A stretch of 64,000 bases of DNA from Kitasatospora cheerisanensis KCTC 2395 (GCF_000696185.1 NZ_KK853997.1:116558-180557); one strand, 5' to 3'. Positions 53,261 through 63,043 are shown, numbered from the stretch's first letter. Notes: generated from the sequence alone by a model not told the origin. Numbers and translations are program-made.

Positions 53261-55014
53261 GAGGCCGCGCCCCGGCTGACGGCCCGGTCGCCGGCGGGCT
53301 CCTCGGCGCCCTCGCCGGCCCCGGCGGCCTTCCGGCCGCGCAGCAGCGAGGCGACGGCGGCGACCAGCGACATCGCGATGGCCAGGGTGAACACCACCAT
53401 CAGTCCGTCGTGGAACGGGCCGGAGATCAGGTTCGGGAAGAACTCCCGCCCGGTCAGCGTCTGCTGGTTGGCCGCGGGCAGCGTGGACAGCACGTGCGGG
53501 CCGAGCAGTTCGCGGATCGGGTTGTAGCCGAGGAACGCCGCGAACAGCAGGCCGACCGGCGGGGTCTGGGCGATCTGGTGGACGTCCCCGGCGGCGACGC
53601 CCTGCGCGCTCAGGCCGGTGTGCAGGGCGTCCGGCAGCGAGCCGGACAGGCCCGCCACCATCAGCGAGAAGAACACGCCGATGGACAGCACCATGCCGGC
53701 GTTCTGGAAGGTGGCCCGCATGCCGGAGGCCGCGCCGCGGTCCGCGGCGGGGACGCTGGACATCACCAGCGCGGTGTTCGGCGCGGCGAACAGGCCGCCG
53801 CCGAGGCCGTTCAGGAACACCAGCAGCGCGAACCACACGTACCCGAAGTCGGTGGGCAGGACCAGCAGTCCGGCGAACGAGAGGGCCATCACCACCAGGC
53901 CGCCGGCCGCGAACATCCGGGCGCCGAACCGGTCGGAGAGGTGCCCGGCGATCGGGCCGGCGGCGAGGAAGCCGACGGTCAGCGGGAGCAGGTAGATGCC
54001 GGCCCACAGCGGGGTCTCGACGTAGTCGTAGCCGTGCAGCGGAAGCCAGATGCCCTGCAGCCAGACGATCAGCATGAACTGGAGTCCGCCGCGGGCGATC
54101 GAGCCGAGCAGCGCGGCCAGGTTGCCGCCGGCGAACACCGGGTCGCGGAACAGCCGCAGCGGGAACATCGGTTCGGCGACCCTGGTCTCGATCACGCAGA
54201 ACGCGATCAGCACCGCGGTGCCACCGACCAGTCCGGCCACCACCCACGGGTTCGCCCAGCCCATCGCGCTGTCGCCGTACGGCTGGATGCCGTAGGTGAT
54301 CGCGGCGAGCAGCGCGGTGAGGCCGACGGCGAAGGTGATGTTCCCCCACCAGTCGATCCGGCCGGGCCGGCGGACGCCGGTCTCGCGCAGCGAGCGGTAG
54401 GCCCAGACGGTGCCGATGATGCCGATCGGGACGTTGACCCAGAAGATCGAGCGCCAGTTCCACTCGGCGAGCAGGCCGCCCAGGACCAGGCCGATGAACG
54501 AACCGGCGATCGCCGCCACCATGTTGACGCCGAGGGCCATGCCGCGCTGCCGGGCCGGGAAGGCGTCGGTGATGATCGCCGCCGAGTTGGCCATCAGCAT
54601 CGCGCCGCCGACGGCCTGGACCACCCGCCAGCCGATCAGCCAGAGCGCGCCGCCGCCGCCGTCCATCGGGTCGAGCGAGAGGATCACCGAGGTGATGGTG
54701 AAGATGAGGAACCCGGCGTTGTAGATCCGCACCCGGCCCCAGATGTCGCCGAGCCGGCCGAGGGTCACCACCAGCACGGCGGTGACCAGCATGTAGCCCA
54801 TCAGCATCCACAGCAGGTAGCTGACGTTCCCGGGCTTCAGCGGGTCGAGGTGGATCCCGTTGAAGATGGCGGGCAGCGAGATCAGCACGATCGAGGAGTT
54901 GATCGTGGCGATCAGCATCCCGAGCGTGGTGTTGGACAGCGCGACCCACTTGTACCGCGGGTGCTCCACCCCGATCCGCCCCGGTCCGCCCGTTCCCGTG
55001 CCCACGTCGCCCAT
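53257..55014 (-). CDS. MFS exporter, DHA2 family (14 TM)
   Basis: About 585 residues, typical of 14-TM drug exporters (EmrB/QacA type): [19 protein letters not shown] in helix 1, [17 protein letters not shown] (motif A), and [28 protein letters not shown] (motif C). A large loop follows helix 13. The ATG at 55014 or the GTG at 55026 could start; GGGG 6 bases before favours 55014. First gene of a unit with the MarR gene. Confidence 0.9.
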   Translation of the reverse strand: MGDVGTGTGGPGRIGVEHPRYKWVALSNTTLGMLIATINSSIVLISLPAIFNGIHLDPLKPGNVSYLLWMLMGYMLVTAVLVVTLGRLGDIWGRVRIYNAGFLIFTITSVILSLDPMDGGGGALWLIGWRVVQAVGGAMLMANSAAIITDAFPARQRGMALGVNMVAAIAGSFIGLVLGGLLAEWNWRSIFWVNVPIGIIGTVWAYRSLRETGVRRPGRIDWWGNITFAVGLTALLAAITYGIQPYGDSAMGWANPWVVAGLVGGTAVLIAFCVIETRVAEPMFPLRLFRDPVFAGGNLAALLGSIARGGLQFMLIVWLQGIWLPLHGYDYVETPLWAGIYLLPLTVGFLAAGPIAGHLSDRFGARMFAAGGLVVMALSFAGLLVLPTDFGYVWFALLVFLNGLGGGLFAAPNTALVMSSVPAADRGAASGMRATFQNAGMVLSIGVFFSLMVAGLSGSLPDALHTGLSAQGVAAGDVHQIAQTPPVGLLFAAFLGYNPIRELLGPHVLSTLPAANQQTLTGREFFPNLISGPFHDGLMVVFTLAIAMSLVAAVASLLRGRKAAGAGEGAEEPAGDRAVSRGAAS

Positions 55015-55047
55015 CTCCCGCCCCACCCCTGGTAGCCGTGATGACAG

Positions 55048-55065
55048 TTAGCTGATGTGAACTAA
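55048..55065. promoter_or_regulatory. Possible MarR operator
   Basis: TTAG and CTAA separated by 10 bases, in an AT-rich patch (55041-55070) 22 bases upstream of the exporter GTG. The patch stands out from the GC-rich surroundings and probably holds the promoter. Arms imperfect beyond four bases. Confidence 0.45.
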
Positions 55066-55110
55066 ATTACTCCCGACGAACGCCACCCACCAGCCCCCTG
55101 TTCCCGGCGC

Positions 55111-56343
55111 TCAGCCGTGCAGCAGGACGGGCAGTTCGCTCGGGCCGTCGGAGATGAAGGACTCCAGCGGGCGGCGCCCGGCGGTGGCGAGGGCCAGCCG
55201 GGGGAAGCGGTCGAACAGGGCGGCGAGGGCGATCCGGGCTTCCAGCCGGGCGAGTTCGGCGCCGAGGCAGTAGTGGGTGCCGTGGCCGAAGGAGAGGTGC
55301 TCGCGGCGGGTCTCCCGGGTGTGGTCCCAGCGGTCGGCGTCCGGGCCGTGCAGGGCCTCCTCGCGGCCGGTGGCGGTGAAGTTGATCACCAGCAGGTCGC
55401 CGCGGGCGAAGGTGACGCCGCTGGCCTCGTCGTGCAGTTCCTCGACCGCGAAGCGCGGCAGGATGTTGGCGACCGGCGGGCGCAGCCGCAGCGTCTCCTC
55501 GACGGCGTCCGGCCAGCGGGCCGGGTCCTTGCGGAGGGCGTCGAGCTGGTCGGGGTGGGTGGCCAGGGCGGTGATCGCGCTGCCGAGCAGGTTGACCGTG
55601 GTCTCGTGGCCGGCGCCGATCAACAGCAGCAGGCTGTCCAGGAGTTCGCGTTCGGTGAGGCCGGTGCCGGTCTCCTCGTCGTGGGCGTGGATGAGTGCGG
55701 TGGTGACGTCCTCGCCGGGGTCGCGGCGCTTGGCCTCGACCAGGCCGGCGAGTTGCACGTAGACGGCCTCGCCGTTGCGGACGGACTCCTCGGGCGTGGC
55801 GGCAGTGTCGAAGAGCCGGCCGATGCTCGCGCGGAACGCGTCGTGCAGTTCCTCGGGGACGCCGAGCAGGGTGTTGACCACCATCAGCGGCAGCACCCAG
55901 GTGAACTCCTTGCGCAGGTCGACGGGGCGGCCCTCCGGCAGGGCGGCGAGGCGGTCGAGGAGTTCGGCGGTGATCCGCTCGATCTCGGGGGTGAGGGCGC
56001 GGATCCGGCGGGCGGTGAACGCGGGGCTGATCAGCCGGCGCAGCCGGCCGTGTTCGGGTCCGTAGGCGGTGAGCGCGCTGCGGACGTCGGTCCACATCCG
56101 CAGCGGCCAGTCCTCGGCGATCTCGCCGGCGAGGTAGGCGGGCCAGTGCTGGTGGGCGTCCTTGGAGACGCGGGGGTCGGTGAGCAGGCGCTTGATCAGG
56201 GCGGGGTCGGTGACGGACCAGGCGGGGACGCCGCCGGGCAGTTCGATCCGGGTGGCGGATCCGAGGGCGCGCAGGGCGGCGGCCTCGCCGGGCAGGTCGG
56301 TTCCGGCGGTGTCGAGTCGGTAGGGGCATCGCTGAGTGTCCAT
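55111..56343 (-). CDS. Cytochrome P450
   Basis: 410 residues, the usual bacterial length, soluble. I-helix GAGHETT (243-249), ExxR as EETLR (E283, R286), and heme loop [15 protein letters not shown] with Cys359. The order and spacing fit families CYP105/CYP107-like. No ferredoxin or reductase gene is adjacent, so electrons must come from elsewhere. Substrate unknown. Same direction as but not coupled to the DHA2 exporter downstream. Confidence 0.93.
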   Translation of the reverse strand: MDTQRCPYRLDTAGTDLPGEAAALRALGSATRIELPGGVPAWSVTDPALIKRLLTDPRVSKDAHQHWPAYLAGEIAEDWPLRMWTDVRSALTAYGPEHGRLRRLISPAFTARRIRALTPEIERITAELLDRLAALPEGRPVDLRKEFTWVLPLMVVNTLLGVPEELHDAFRASIGRLFDTAATPEESVRNGEAVYVQLAGLVEAKRRDPGEDVTTALIHAHDEETGTGLTERELLDSLLLLIGAGHETTVNLLGSAITALATHPDQLDALRKDPARWPDAVEETLRLRPPVANILPRFAVEELHDEASGVTFARGDLLVINFTATGREEALHGPDADRWDHTRETRREHLSFGHGTHYCLGAELARLEARIALAALFDRFPRLALATAGRRPLESFISDGPSELPVLLHG

Positions 56344-56482
56344 CAGGAAGGTTCTCCGGCAGGCGTGTTGGGCGTCGTCGGACCGAACGCGTGATCAATC
56401 TCGGACTGTACCTGTCATCTCCCGCGGCCGGGTGCGGTTTCGGCCGCCGCCGATGCTCCGCGGGGCGGCGGCCGACGGTCCG

Positions 56483-57034
56483 TCAGGCCCGCCGGTAGCG
56501 GGCGTAGAGCAGCGGTCCGACCTGTTCGGCCTGCTCGCAGCGCAGGTCCGCGGGCGGCGCGCCGTCGGGGAACAGGCGGGCCCCGGCGCCGAGGACGACG
56601 GGGACGGTGAGGGTGCGGTACTCGTCGACCAGGCCGGCGGCGATCAGCCGGTGCACCACGGAGGTGCTGCCGGTGACGACGACGTCCCGCCGTTCGGCCC
56701 GGACGGCGGTGAGCAGGTCGCCGTCCAGCGGGCGGGAGTTGGCCCAGGCGGTGGTGTCGGTGAGGGTGCGGCTGGCGACCAGTTTGGCGGCGGCGTTCAT
56801 CCGGGCGGAGAACGCGTCCTCGCGGGCGGGCCAGAGGGTGGCGAAGTGCTGCCAGGTGCGGCGGCCGAGCAGCAGCACGCCGTGGTCGAGGGTGTCGCCG
56901 AGGCGGAACTTGTCGCCGCCGACGTGCTCCCGGCCGTAGCGGAACATCCAGCCGCCGCCGGGGGTGCCGTCGGAGCCGTCGGGGTCGGCGGTCCGGCCGT
57001 CCAGGGTGGTGAAGCCGATGACGATGACGCTCAT
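56483..57034 (-). CDS. Dihydrofolate-reductase-fold protein (RibD C-terminal family)
   Basis: 183 residues. Starts VIVIGFTTLDGRTADPDG (substrate/NADPH strand), then LLLGRRTWQHFATLWP and DVVVTGSTSVVHRLIAAGLVDEY (NADPH loop). A NADPH-dependent reductase of unknown substrate. Its start overlaps the sigma-factor stop by four bases, so the two are coupled. Confidence 0.88.
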   Translation of the reverse strand: MSVIVIGFTTLDGRTADPDGSDGTPGGGWMFRYGREHVGGDKFRLGDTLDHGVLLLGRRTWQHFATLWPAREDAFSARMNAAAKLVASRTLTDTTAWANSRPLDGDLLTAVRAERRDVVVTGSTSVVHRLIAAGLVDEYRTLTVPVVLGAGARLFPDGAPPADLRCEQAEQVGPLLYARYRRA

Positions 57035-58050
57035 CGCGCGTCCGTCCTTCCTCTGTCGGTGCGGGGCCGCGGAGCGGTTCCGGCGGCCCTCACCGGTACG
57101 TACCGGCGGCGCGGCCCGGATTCATCGCCGCCGCGGGGGAAATCTCGGATGGTCTCCGGCAGTTCGAAGGTGCGCAGCGTGGCGGGGTCGGTGAAGACGG
57201 TGTTGCGGACGACGAAGCCGCCGGCGAGTTCCAGCACCTGGAGGCTGTGCAGCCGGTGCGCGGCGCCGTCGAACGCGTAGGCGGCGAAGGCGGGTTGGCC
57301 GTTGGCGCGGGCGGGGCGGGTGCGCCAGTCGGCGCCGCGCTGCCGGAAGATCCGGGCCATGAACCGGCGGTAGGCGTCCGTGCCGCGGAACCAGAGCGCC
57401 AGCGGCGGCATTTCGAGCACCGCGTCCTCGGCGAGCAGGCCGACCAGGGCGGGCACGTCGGCGGCTTCGAAGGCGGCGAGGTAGCGGTCGACGGCGGCCC
57501 GCTGCCCGGGGTCCTCGGGTTCCCGGACGGCTCCGGGCGCGACCCCGGCGACGGTCGAACGGGCGCGCTGGAGGGCGCTGTTGACGGCGGCGGCGGTGGT
57601 GTCGAGCTGCTCGGCGACCTCGGCGGCGGTGAAGCCGAGCACCTCGCGCAGGATCAGCACGGCGCGCTGCCGGGCGGGCAGCAGTTGCACGGCCGCGACC
57701 CAGGCGAGGCGCAGCTCGGCCCGGGTGTCGTGGTCGTGCCGGCCGTCGGGGAAGGGCTGCAGCCAGGGCACCTCGGGGGCGGGCGCGAGGGGTGCGCCGG
57801 GGTCGTCGCAGGGTGCGCCGAGGCCGGACGGCAGGGGGCGGCGGGCGCGCCCCTCCAGTGCGGTGAGGCAGGCGTTGGTGGCGATCCGGTACAGCCAGGT
57901 GCGGACGGCGGAGCGCGCCGGGTCGTACCGCTCGCGGGCCTTCCAGGCGCGCAGCAGGGTCTCCTGGACCAGGTCCTCGGCGTCCTGGTAGGAGCCGGTC
58001 ATCCGGTAGCAGTAGGCCGTCAGTTCGCCGCGGTGGGCGTCGAGTTCCAC
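57031..58050 (-). CDS. ECF sigma factor with C-terminal SnoaL-like domain
   Basis: 339 residues. Regions 2 ([39 protein letters not shown]) and 4 ([29 protein letters not shown]) are followed by a SnoaL_2 domain (about 205-320). In this ECF type the extra domain, not a separate anti-sigma factor, is thought to regulate activity. The GTG at 58050 starts directly before the conserved helix. Paralogue of the divergent gene at 58106. Translationally coupled to the DHFR-fold gene. Confidence 0.92.
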   Translation of the reverse strand: MELDAHRGELTAYCYRMTGSYQDAEDLVQETLLRAWKARERYDPARSAVRTWLYRIATNACLTALEGRARRPLPSGLGAPCDDPGAPLAPAPEVPWLQPFPDGRHDHDTRAELRLAWVAAVQLLPARQRAVLILREVLGFTAAEVAEQLDTTAAAVNSALQRARSTVAGVAPGAVREPEDPGQRAAVDRYLAAFEAADVPALVGLLAEDAVLEMPPLALWFRGTDAYRRFMARIFRQRGADWRTRPARANGQPAFAAYAFDGAAHRLHSLQVLELAGGFVVRNTVFTDPATLRTFELPETIRDFPRGGDESGPRRRYVPVRAAGTAPRPRTDRGRTDAR

Positions 58051-58105
58051 GCGTCGATGATGCCGCACGGGCCGATTGTCGGCGGCTCCCGTTAGGGTGT
58101 CCCGC

Positions 58106-59088
58106 GTGCCAATGATCATGGATCGTGACGAGGTCGCGGAGCAGTTGGAGCCGTTCCGGCGGGAGCTGACGGCGTACTGCTATCGCATGCTGGGGTCGGC
58201 CTTCGAGGCCGAGGACGCGGTGCAGGAGACGATGGTCCGCGCCTGGTCGAAGTTCGACGGCTTCGAGGGCCGGGCCGCGCTGCGGACGTGGCTGTACCGG
58301 ATCGCCACCAACGTGTGCCTGGACATGGGGCCGGCGGCGCAGCGGCGGGCCCGGCCGATGGACCTGACGTCGCCGTGTCCGGCGGGTTCGCCGGACCTGA
58401 CGCAGCTGGAGGAGAACATCTGGGTGGGGCCGGTGCCGGATGCGCGGGTGCTGTCGGGGATCCGGCGGAGGTGGCGCTGGGCCGGGAGTCCATCCGGCTG
58501 GCGTTCGTGTCGGCGCTGCAGAAGCTGCCGGCCCGTCAGCGGGCGGTGCTGATCCTGCGGGAGGTGCTGGCCTGGTCGGCGGCGGAGACGGCGGAGCTGC
58601 TGGAGACCTCGGTGGCCTCGGTGAACAGCGCGCTGCAGCGGGCCCGGGCGACGATCGGCGACGGGGCTTCGGCGGGCGACACCTTCAAGCCGCTGGACGA
58701 GACCCAGCGCGCGCTGCTGGCCCGTTACGTGCAGGCGTTCGAGGCCTTCGACATCGAGGGCCTGAAGCGGCTGCTGCACGAGGACGCGGTGCTGAACATG
58801 CCGCCGTTCCAGATGTGGGTGCAGGGCGTGGTGGAGCTCGGCGAGTGGTGGCAGGGCGCGGGCTGCGGCTGCGCGGGTTCCCGGCTGCTGCCGGTGGAGG
58901 CGAACGGTTCGCCCGCGTTCGCGCAGTACCGTCCGGCGGAGGACGGCGTCGGCTGGACGCCGTGGGGCATCACGGTGCTGGAGGTCGTGGACGGCCGGAT
59001 CGCCACCATGACCAATCACATGGACGTGGAGCGGCTGTTCCCGCTGTGGAACCTGCCGATGCGGTTGACGGAGGACCCGCGGGCCTGA
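58106..59088 (+). CDS. ECF sigma factor with C-terminal SnoaL-like domain, one apparent frameshift
   Basis: Region 2 ([38 protein letters not shown]) is in one frame. Region 4 ([29 protein letters not shown]) and the SnoaL-like domain are in another. One extra G in the GGGG run at 58456-58459 joins them exactly at [15 protein letters not shown], giving about 327 residues. The start is most likely the GTG at 58106, 7 bases after TAGGGT (58093-58098), so leaderless; ATG codons at 58112 and 58118 are alternatives. Divergent paralogue of the sigma factor at 57031. Confidence 0.88.
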
Positions 59089-59095
59089 CACGCCG

Positions 59096-59386
59096 TCAGC
59101 CCTCGGGGAGGGTGTCGGCCAGCCCGGTGAGGTCGAGCAGCAGCCGGAGCCGGGGGCCGGCGCCGCGCAGCACCACCCGGTGGCCCGTCCGCCGTGCGAG
59201 CAACGCCAGCCTGCCCAGGCGGTGGAGGTCGCCGGGGGCGGGCCGCTGCACGTTCCCGACCAGCAGGGCGATCCGGACGGGCGGGTCGTGGGCGTCGAGC
59301 AGTGCGGTGAAGTGCGCCTCCAGCGCGGGGCGGGCGGCGTGGTGCGGCGGTACGTCGAACTCGACGGTCGTCTCGGTGCGTTCCAT
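59096..59386 (-). CDS. STAS-domain protein
   Basis: 96 residues. A small STAS fold (IALLVGNVQRPAPGDLHRLGRLALLARRTGHRVVLRGAGPRLRL includes the core strands). The usual phosphorylatable Ser/Thr of anti-sigma antagonists is not evident near the expected DSSG position, so it may be a diverged or non-signalling member. Converges with the sigma-factor gene. Confidence 0.65.
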   Translation of the reverse strand: MERTETTVEFDVPPHHAARPALEAHFTALLDAHDPPVRIALLVGNVQRPAPGDLHRLGRLALLARRTGHRVVLRGAGPRLRLLLDLTGLADTLPEG

Positions 59387-59544
59387 GCCCGTCCTGACCG
59401 GTCGTGGGCCGCGGATTCATCGCTGGACGGCCGATCGGAAGATTTTTTCGGTTTTCTTCGCCGGGACCGATGAGTCCGGTGCGCCGGCCCCGTCTGACCG
59501 GTTGTCAGCGCACAAGGAACCACCCGAGCAAGGAGCACGGACGC

Positions 59545-60105
59545 ATGAGGAAGATCACCGCCGGCCTGTTCATCTCCGCCGACGGCGTCGTGGAGAGCCC
59601 GGAGCAGTGGCACTTCAAGTACTTCGACGACGAGCTGGGCGCGGCGGTCGGCGCGCTGCTGGGCGCATCGGACACCGTCCTGATGGGCCGCACCACCTAC
59701 GACGTGTTCGCGGGCGCCTGGCCGGCCCGCGAGCTGGAGGGCGGCGAGGAGGCCGGGATGGCGAAGGCCATCGGCGACACCCGCAAGATCGTCGTCTCGC
59801 ACCAGGACCTCTCCTTCACCTGGCGCAACTCCGAGCAGCTGAAGGGCGACCTGCTCGACGGCGTCCGGGCGTTGAAGGCCGAGGACGGCGGCCCGATCGG
59901 CATGTCCGGCTCGGTCTCCGTGGTCCGCCAGCTCCTGGCCGCCGGCCTGCTGGACGAACTGCACCTGTTCGTCCACCCGGTGGCCCGCGGCCGCGGCATG
60001 CGCCTGTTCGACGACACCGCCGACCCGATCGAGCTCACCCTGCTCTCCAGCGAGGCCTTCACCGGCGGCACCCTGCACCTGGTGTACGGCCCGGCGTCGG
60101 CGTAG
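59545..60105 (+). CDS. Dihydrofolate-reductase-fold protein (RibD C-terminal family)
   Basis: 186 residues. KITAGLFISADGVVESPEQW, VLMGRTTYDVFAGAWP and GPIGMSGSVSVVRQLLAAGLLDEL are the family motifs. A NADPH-dependent reductase, substrate unknown. AAGGAG precedes the ATG at 59545. Lies 456 bases after a sigma factor, mirroring the sigma/DHFR pair on the other strand. Confidence 0.9.
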   Translation: MRKITAGLFISADGVVESPEQWHFKYFDDELGAAVGALLGASDTVLMGRTTYDVFAGAWPARELEGGEEAGMAKAIGDTRKIVVSHQDLSFTWRNSEQLKGDLLDGVRALKAEDGGPIGMSGSVSVVRQLLAAGLLDELHLFVHPVARGRGMRLFDDTADPIELTLLSSEAFTGGTLHLVYGPASA

Positions 60106-60252
60106 CGTGCGGTCGGCTCCGACCCTTCGTTCCGGGGGTCGGAGCCGGCCGGGGCGCTATTTCGCCATCCATGGTCATTTTCCGGCCGTGCATGCCTTTT
60201 CCTTTACGAAGAGCCCCTCCGGCATTCGAACGTATGGCACCTTAAGTCGTGC

Positions 60253-60274
60253 CACATGTGAAATATCACATGTG
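60253..60274. promoter_or_regulatory. Striking palindrome upstream of a small secreted protein
   Basis: Arms CACATGTGA and TCACATGTG around AATA, 56 bases before the ATG. Each arm contains the self-complementary octamer CACATGTG. The patch at 60150-60290 is AT-rich for this genome. The spacing (N4) does not match the Crp TGTGA-N6-TCACA site, so the regulator is unknown. Confidence 0.7.
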
Positions 60275-60330
60275 CAACGGCATTATCACCTGCCCTCAGC
60301 CGGGCACCACCACATGAAGGAGAACGCGTG

Positions 60331-60789
60331 ATGAACCGACGTCCGACCAAGGCGCTGACCCTGCTCGCCGCGGGCCTGGCCACCGCCGGCGCCCTGATGG
60401 CCTCCCCTGCCCAGGCGGCCACCTCGACCACCACTGCCACCGAGACCTGCAGCCCCTGGTCCCTCCAGTCCGGGCTGATGACCCAGGTCTGTGCCTCGAT
60501 CACCGGTGGCAGCGTCCAGTTCCTCGGCCGGGTCGCCCTGGCCGGCCCGCCCAGCCCGGACTTCCCGCCGCAGCAGCAGGAGCTCGCCACCACGCTCTCC
60601 GGCCAGGTCGTCGGCGGGGCCTCGCTCGGCTCGACCTCGCAGTACGTGAACTTCCTCGCCAGCACCGTCACCGTCAACGGCCCGAGCGGCACGGTCGCCT
60701 GCGGCTCCACGGTGAGCGGCACCTTCAGCGTCACCAAGTTCGGCTGGGGCCCGTCCCCGGTCACCGTCAACGCCGTGGTCCCCTGCTGA
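60331..60789 (+). CDS. Small secreted protein of unknown function
   Basis: 152 residues. A signal peptide (TLLAAGLATAGALMASPAQA) is followed by a beta-rich mature domain of about 120 residues with four Cys and little homology I can name. AAGGAG lies 8 bases before the ATG at 60331, which directly follows an in-frame GTG. Controlled, by position, through the palindrome upstream. Probably small, extracellular and stabilised by disulphides. Confidence 0.75.
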   Translation: MNRRPTKALTLLAAGLATAGALMASPAQAATSTTTATETCSPWSLQSGLMTQVCASITGGSVQFLGRVALAGPPSPDFPPQQQELATTLSGQVVGGASLGSTSQYVNFLASTVTVNGPSGTVACGSTVSGTFSVTKFGWGPSPVTVNAVVPC

Positions 60790-60804
60790 TACCGGCAGGT
60801 GCAC

Positions 60805-60838
60805 GCCGGGCCCGGGAGGCGCAGCTCCCGGGCCCGGC
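60805..60838. terminator. Bidirectional hairpin terminator
   Basis: Perfect 14-base arms (GCCGGGCCCGGGAG and complement) with a 6-base loop, between the convergent secreted-protein and MMPL genes. Confidence 0.75.
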
Positions 60839-60853
60839 TCACGTGACGCTCCG

Positions 60854-63043
60854 TCAGACCCGTTCGGCCTCGGCGGGCTTCGGGGCGGGACGGGGCCCGG
60901 GCGCGGGCAGGCTCGCGCCCTCCAGGTCGACGTCGGGGATCACCCGGTCGAGCGGGCGGGGCAGCCGCCAGGCGCGGCGGCCGAGCAGGGCCATCGCGGC
61001 CGGCACCAGGGTCATCCGGACCACGAAGGCGTCGATGAACACGCCGACGGCGAGCGCGAATCCGATCGACTTGATGATCGGGTCGTGGTTGAACACGAAG
61101 CCGCCGAACACCGCCACCATGATCAGCGCGGCGGCGGTGACGACCCGTCCGCTCTGCGCGACGCCGTGCGTGACGGCCCCGGCGGCGTCGCCGGTGTGCT
61201 GGTGGTGCTCGCGCATCCGGCTGACCAGGAACACCTCGTAGTCCATCGCGAGTCCGAACAGCACGCCGATCAGCAGCACCGGCAGGAAGCTGGTGACGGG
61301 CCCGGCGGACGGGATGTCGAGCAGCCCGTTCAGGTGCCCGTCCTGGAACACCCAGACGGTGATGCCGAGCGCGGCGGCCACCGACAGCAGGAACCCGAGC
61401 ACCGCCTTGAGCGGCACCAGCAGCGAGCGGAACGCGACGGCCAGCAGGGCCAGCGCCAGTACGACGATCAGGCCGACGAACAGCGGCAGCGCGTCGGCGA
61501 GTTTGCCGGACACGTCGATCGCGGCGGCGGTGGCCCCGGCGACGTACAGCGTGCCGCCGTTCGCGGTGACGGCGGCCTTGTGCTCGCGCAGCCGGTCGAC
61601 CAGTTCGCTCGTCTCCCGGTCGTCCGGCCCGGTGCGCGGGACGACGGGGACGGCGACGGTGCTGCCGTCCGCACTGGCGACGGGGCGGCCGACGGCGGCC
61701 ACGCCCGGGTCCGCGGAGAGCGTGGCGTGCAGCTCCGCGAGGGCGGGCTCGCGGCGCTCGGCGGGGATTCCGGCGGCGTCGACCACGGCGACCAGGGTGG
61801 CGTTGAAGCCGGGGCCGAAGCCCTCGCTGAGCAGGTCGTAACTCTTGTGCTGGGTACTGGCGGTGGGCTGCGAGGCGTTGCCGGGCAGGCCGAGCCGCAG
61901 GTCCCGGGCGGGCAGCGCGAGGGCGAGCAGGCCGACCACGCCGACCAGCAGCACCACCAGCGGCTTGCGGGTGACGGCGCGCGCCCAGGCCGCCGACCAG
62001 GTGCCGGAGCGCTTCTCCGGCTTCGCGGCGCGGGGCCGCGGCCGCAGGCGTTCGCCGAGCAGGCCGAGCAGCGCGGGCACCAGGGTGACGGCGACCAGGA
62101 CGGCGAGCAGCACGGTCGCGGCGGCGGCCAGGCCCATCACGGTCAGGAACGGGATGCCGGTGACGGCGAGCGCGGCGAGCGCGATGATCACGGTCGCTCC
62201 GGCGAACACCACGGCGCTGCCGGCGGTGGCGGTGGCGCGGGCCGCCGACTCCTCGATGTCGGTGTCCGGGTCGGCGAGTTGTTCGCGGTGCCGGGCGATG
62301 ATGAACAGCGCGTAGTCGATGCCGACGGCGAGGCCGATCATCAGCGCGAGCACGGTCGCGGTGCCGGTCATCTCGACGACGTTGGCGAGCAGTTGGGCGC
62401 CGAGCACGCCGATGCCGACGCCGACCACGGCGGTCAGCAAGGGCAGTCCGGCGGCGACCAGCGAGCCGAGCGCGACGGCGAGGACCACGAACGCGACCAC
62501 CACGCCGATCACTTCGGCGGGGCCGCCGACCTCGATGGCGGGTTCCATCACAGTGCCGCCGTACTCGGCCTGCAGTCCGGCGTCCCGCAGCGGGCCGGCG
62601 GCGTCGACGAGCGCGTCCTTGGCGCTCTGCGGGACGTCGTGCGCGGGCTGCGCGAACTGCACGTCGGCGAAGGCGATCCGCAGGTCCGGCGAGACGGTGC
62701 GGCTCTCGAACGGGTCGGCGACGTGCACCACGCCGGGGATCGCGGCGGCCCGGTGCAGGCCGTCCCGCAGCGCGGCCTGCGCGGCGGGCGCGTCGAGGGT
62801 CTGCCCGGCGGGGGCGGCGACGACCAGCCGGGCGGTGCCGCCCGCGGATTCCGGCAGCTGACGCTCCAGCAGGTCCTGGGCCTGCTGCGACTCGATGCCG
62901 GGGACGGTGAACTCGGTGCTGGTGGGCCCGGCGAGGGTGGTGCCGAGGGCGCCGATCGTCGCGAGCAGCAGCAGCCACAGCCCGATCACCCGGCCGCGGC
63001 GGCGCACCGCCCATCGTCCCCATGCGTACAGGACCGACGCCAT
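60854..63043 (-). CDS. MMPL-family RND exporter
   Basis: 729 residues, two repeats of six membrane segments each with a large periplasmic-type loop. Motifs: ALMIGLAVGIDYALFIIARHREQL (repeat 1, with conserved Asp-Tyr) and GVLFGLAMDYEVFLVSRMREHH (repeat 2). MMPL proteins of actinobacteria move lipids, siderophores or drugs. Start ATG at 63043 with GAGGGGG upstream. Divergent from a TetR gene with palindromes between. Confidence 0.93.
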   Translation of the reverse strand: MASVLYAWGRWAVRRRGRVIGLWLLLLATIGALGTTLAGPTSTEFTVPGIESQQAQDLLERQLPESAGGTARLVVAAPAGQTLDAPAAQAALRDGLHRAAAIPGVVHVADPFESRTVSPDLRIAFADVQFAQPAHDVPQSAKDALVDAAGPLRDAGLQAEYGGTVMEPAIEVGGPAEVIGVVVAFVVLAVALGSLVAAGLPLLTAVVGVGIGVLGAQLLANVVEMTGTATVLALMIGLAVGIDYALFIIARHREQLADPDTDIEESAARATATAGSAVVFAGATVIIALAALAVTGIPFLTVMGLAAAATVLLAVLVAVTLVPALLGLLGERLRPRPRAAKPEKRSGTWSAAWARAVTRKPLVVLLVGVVGLLALALPARDLRLGLPGNASQPTASTQHKSYDLLSEGFGPGFNATLVAVVDAAGIPAERREPALAELHATLSADPGVAAVGRPVASADGSTVAVPVVPRTGPDDRETSELVDRLREHKAAVTANGGTLYVAGATAAAIDVSGKLADALPLFVGLIVVLALALLAVAFRSLLVPLKAVLGFLLSVAAALGITVWVFQDGHLNGLLDIPSAGPVTSFLPVLLIGVLFGLAMDYEVFLVSRMREHHQHTGDAAGAVTHGVAQSGRVVTAAALIMVAVFGGFVFNHDPIIKSIGFALAVGVFIDAFVVRMTLVPAAMALLGRRAWRLPRPLDRVIPDVDLEGASLPAPGPRPAPKPAEAERV

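Noticed and set aside
60253..60274. Crp/cAMP binding site
   Set aside because: The half sites TGTGA/TCACA are present but with a 4-base, not 6-base, spacer.
60204..63023. Open frame of about 939 codons on the complement
   Set aside because: Shadow of the MMPL exporter in another frame; Arg-rich with no domain.
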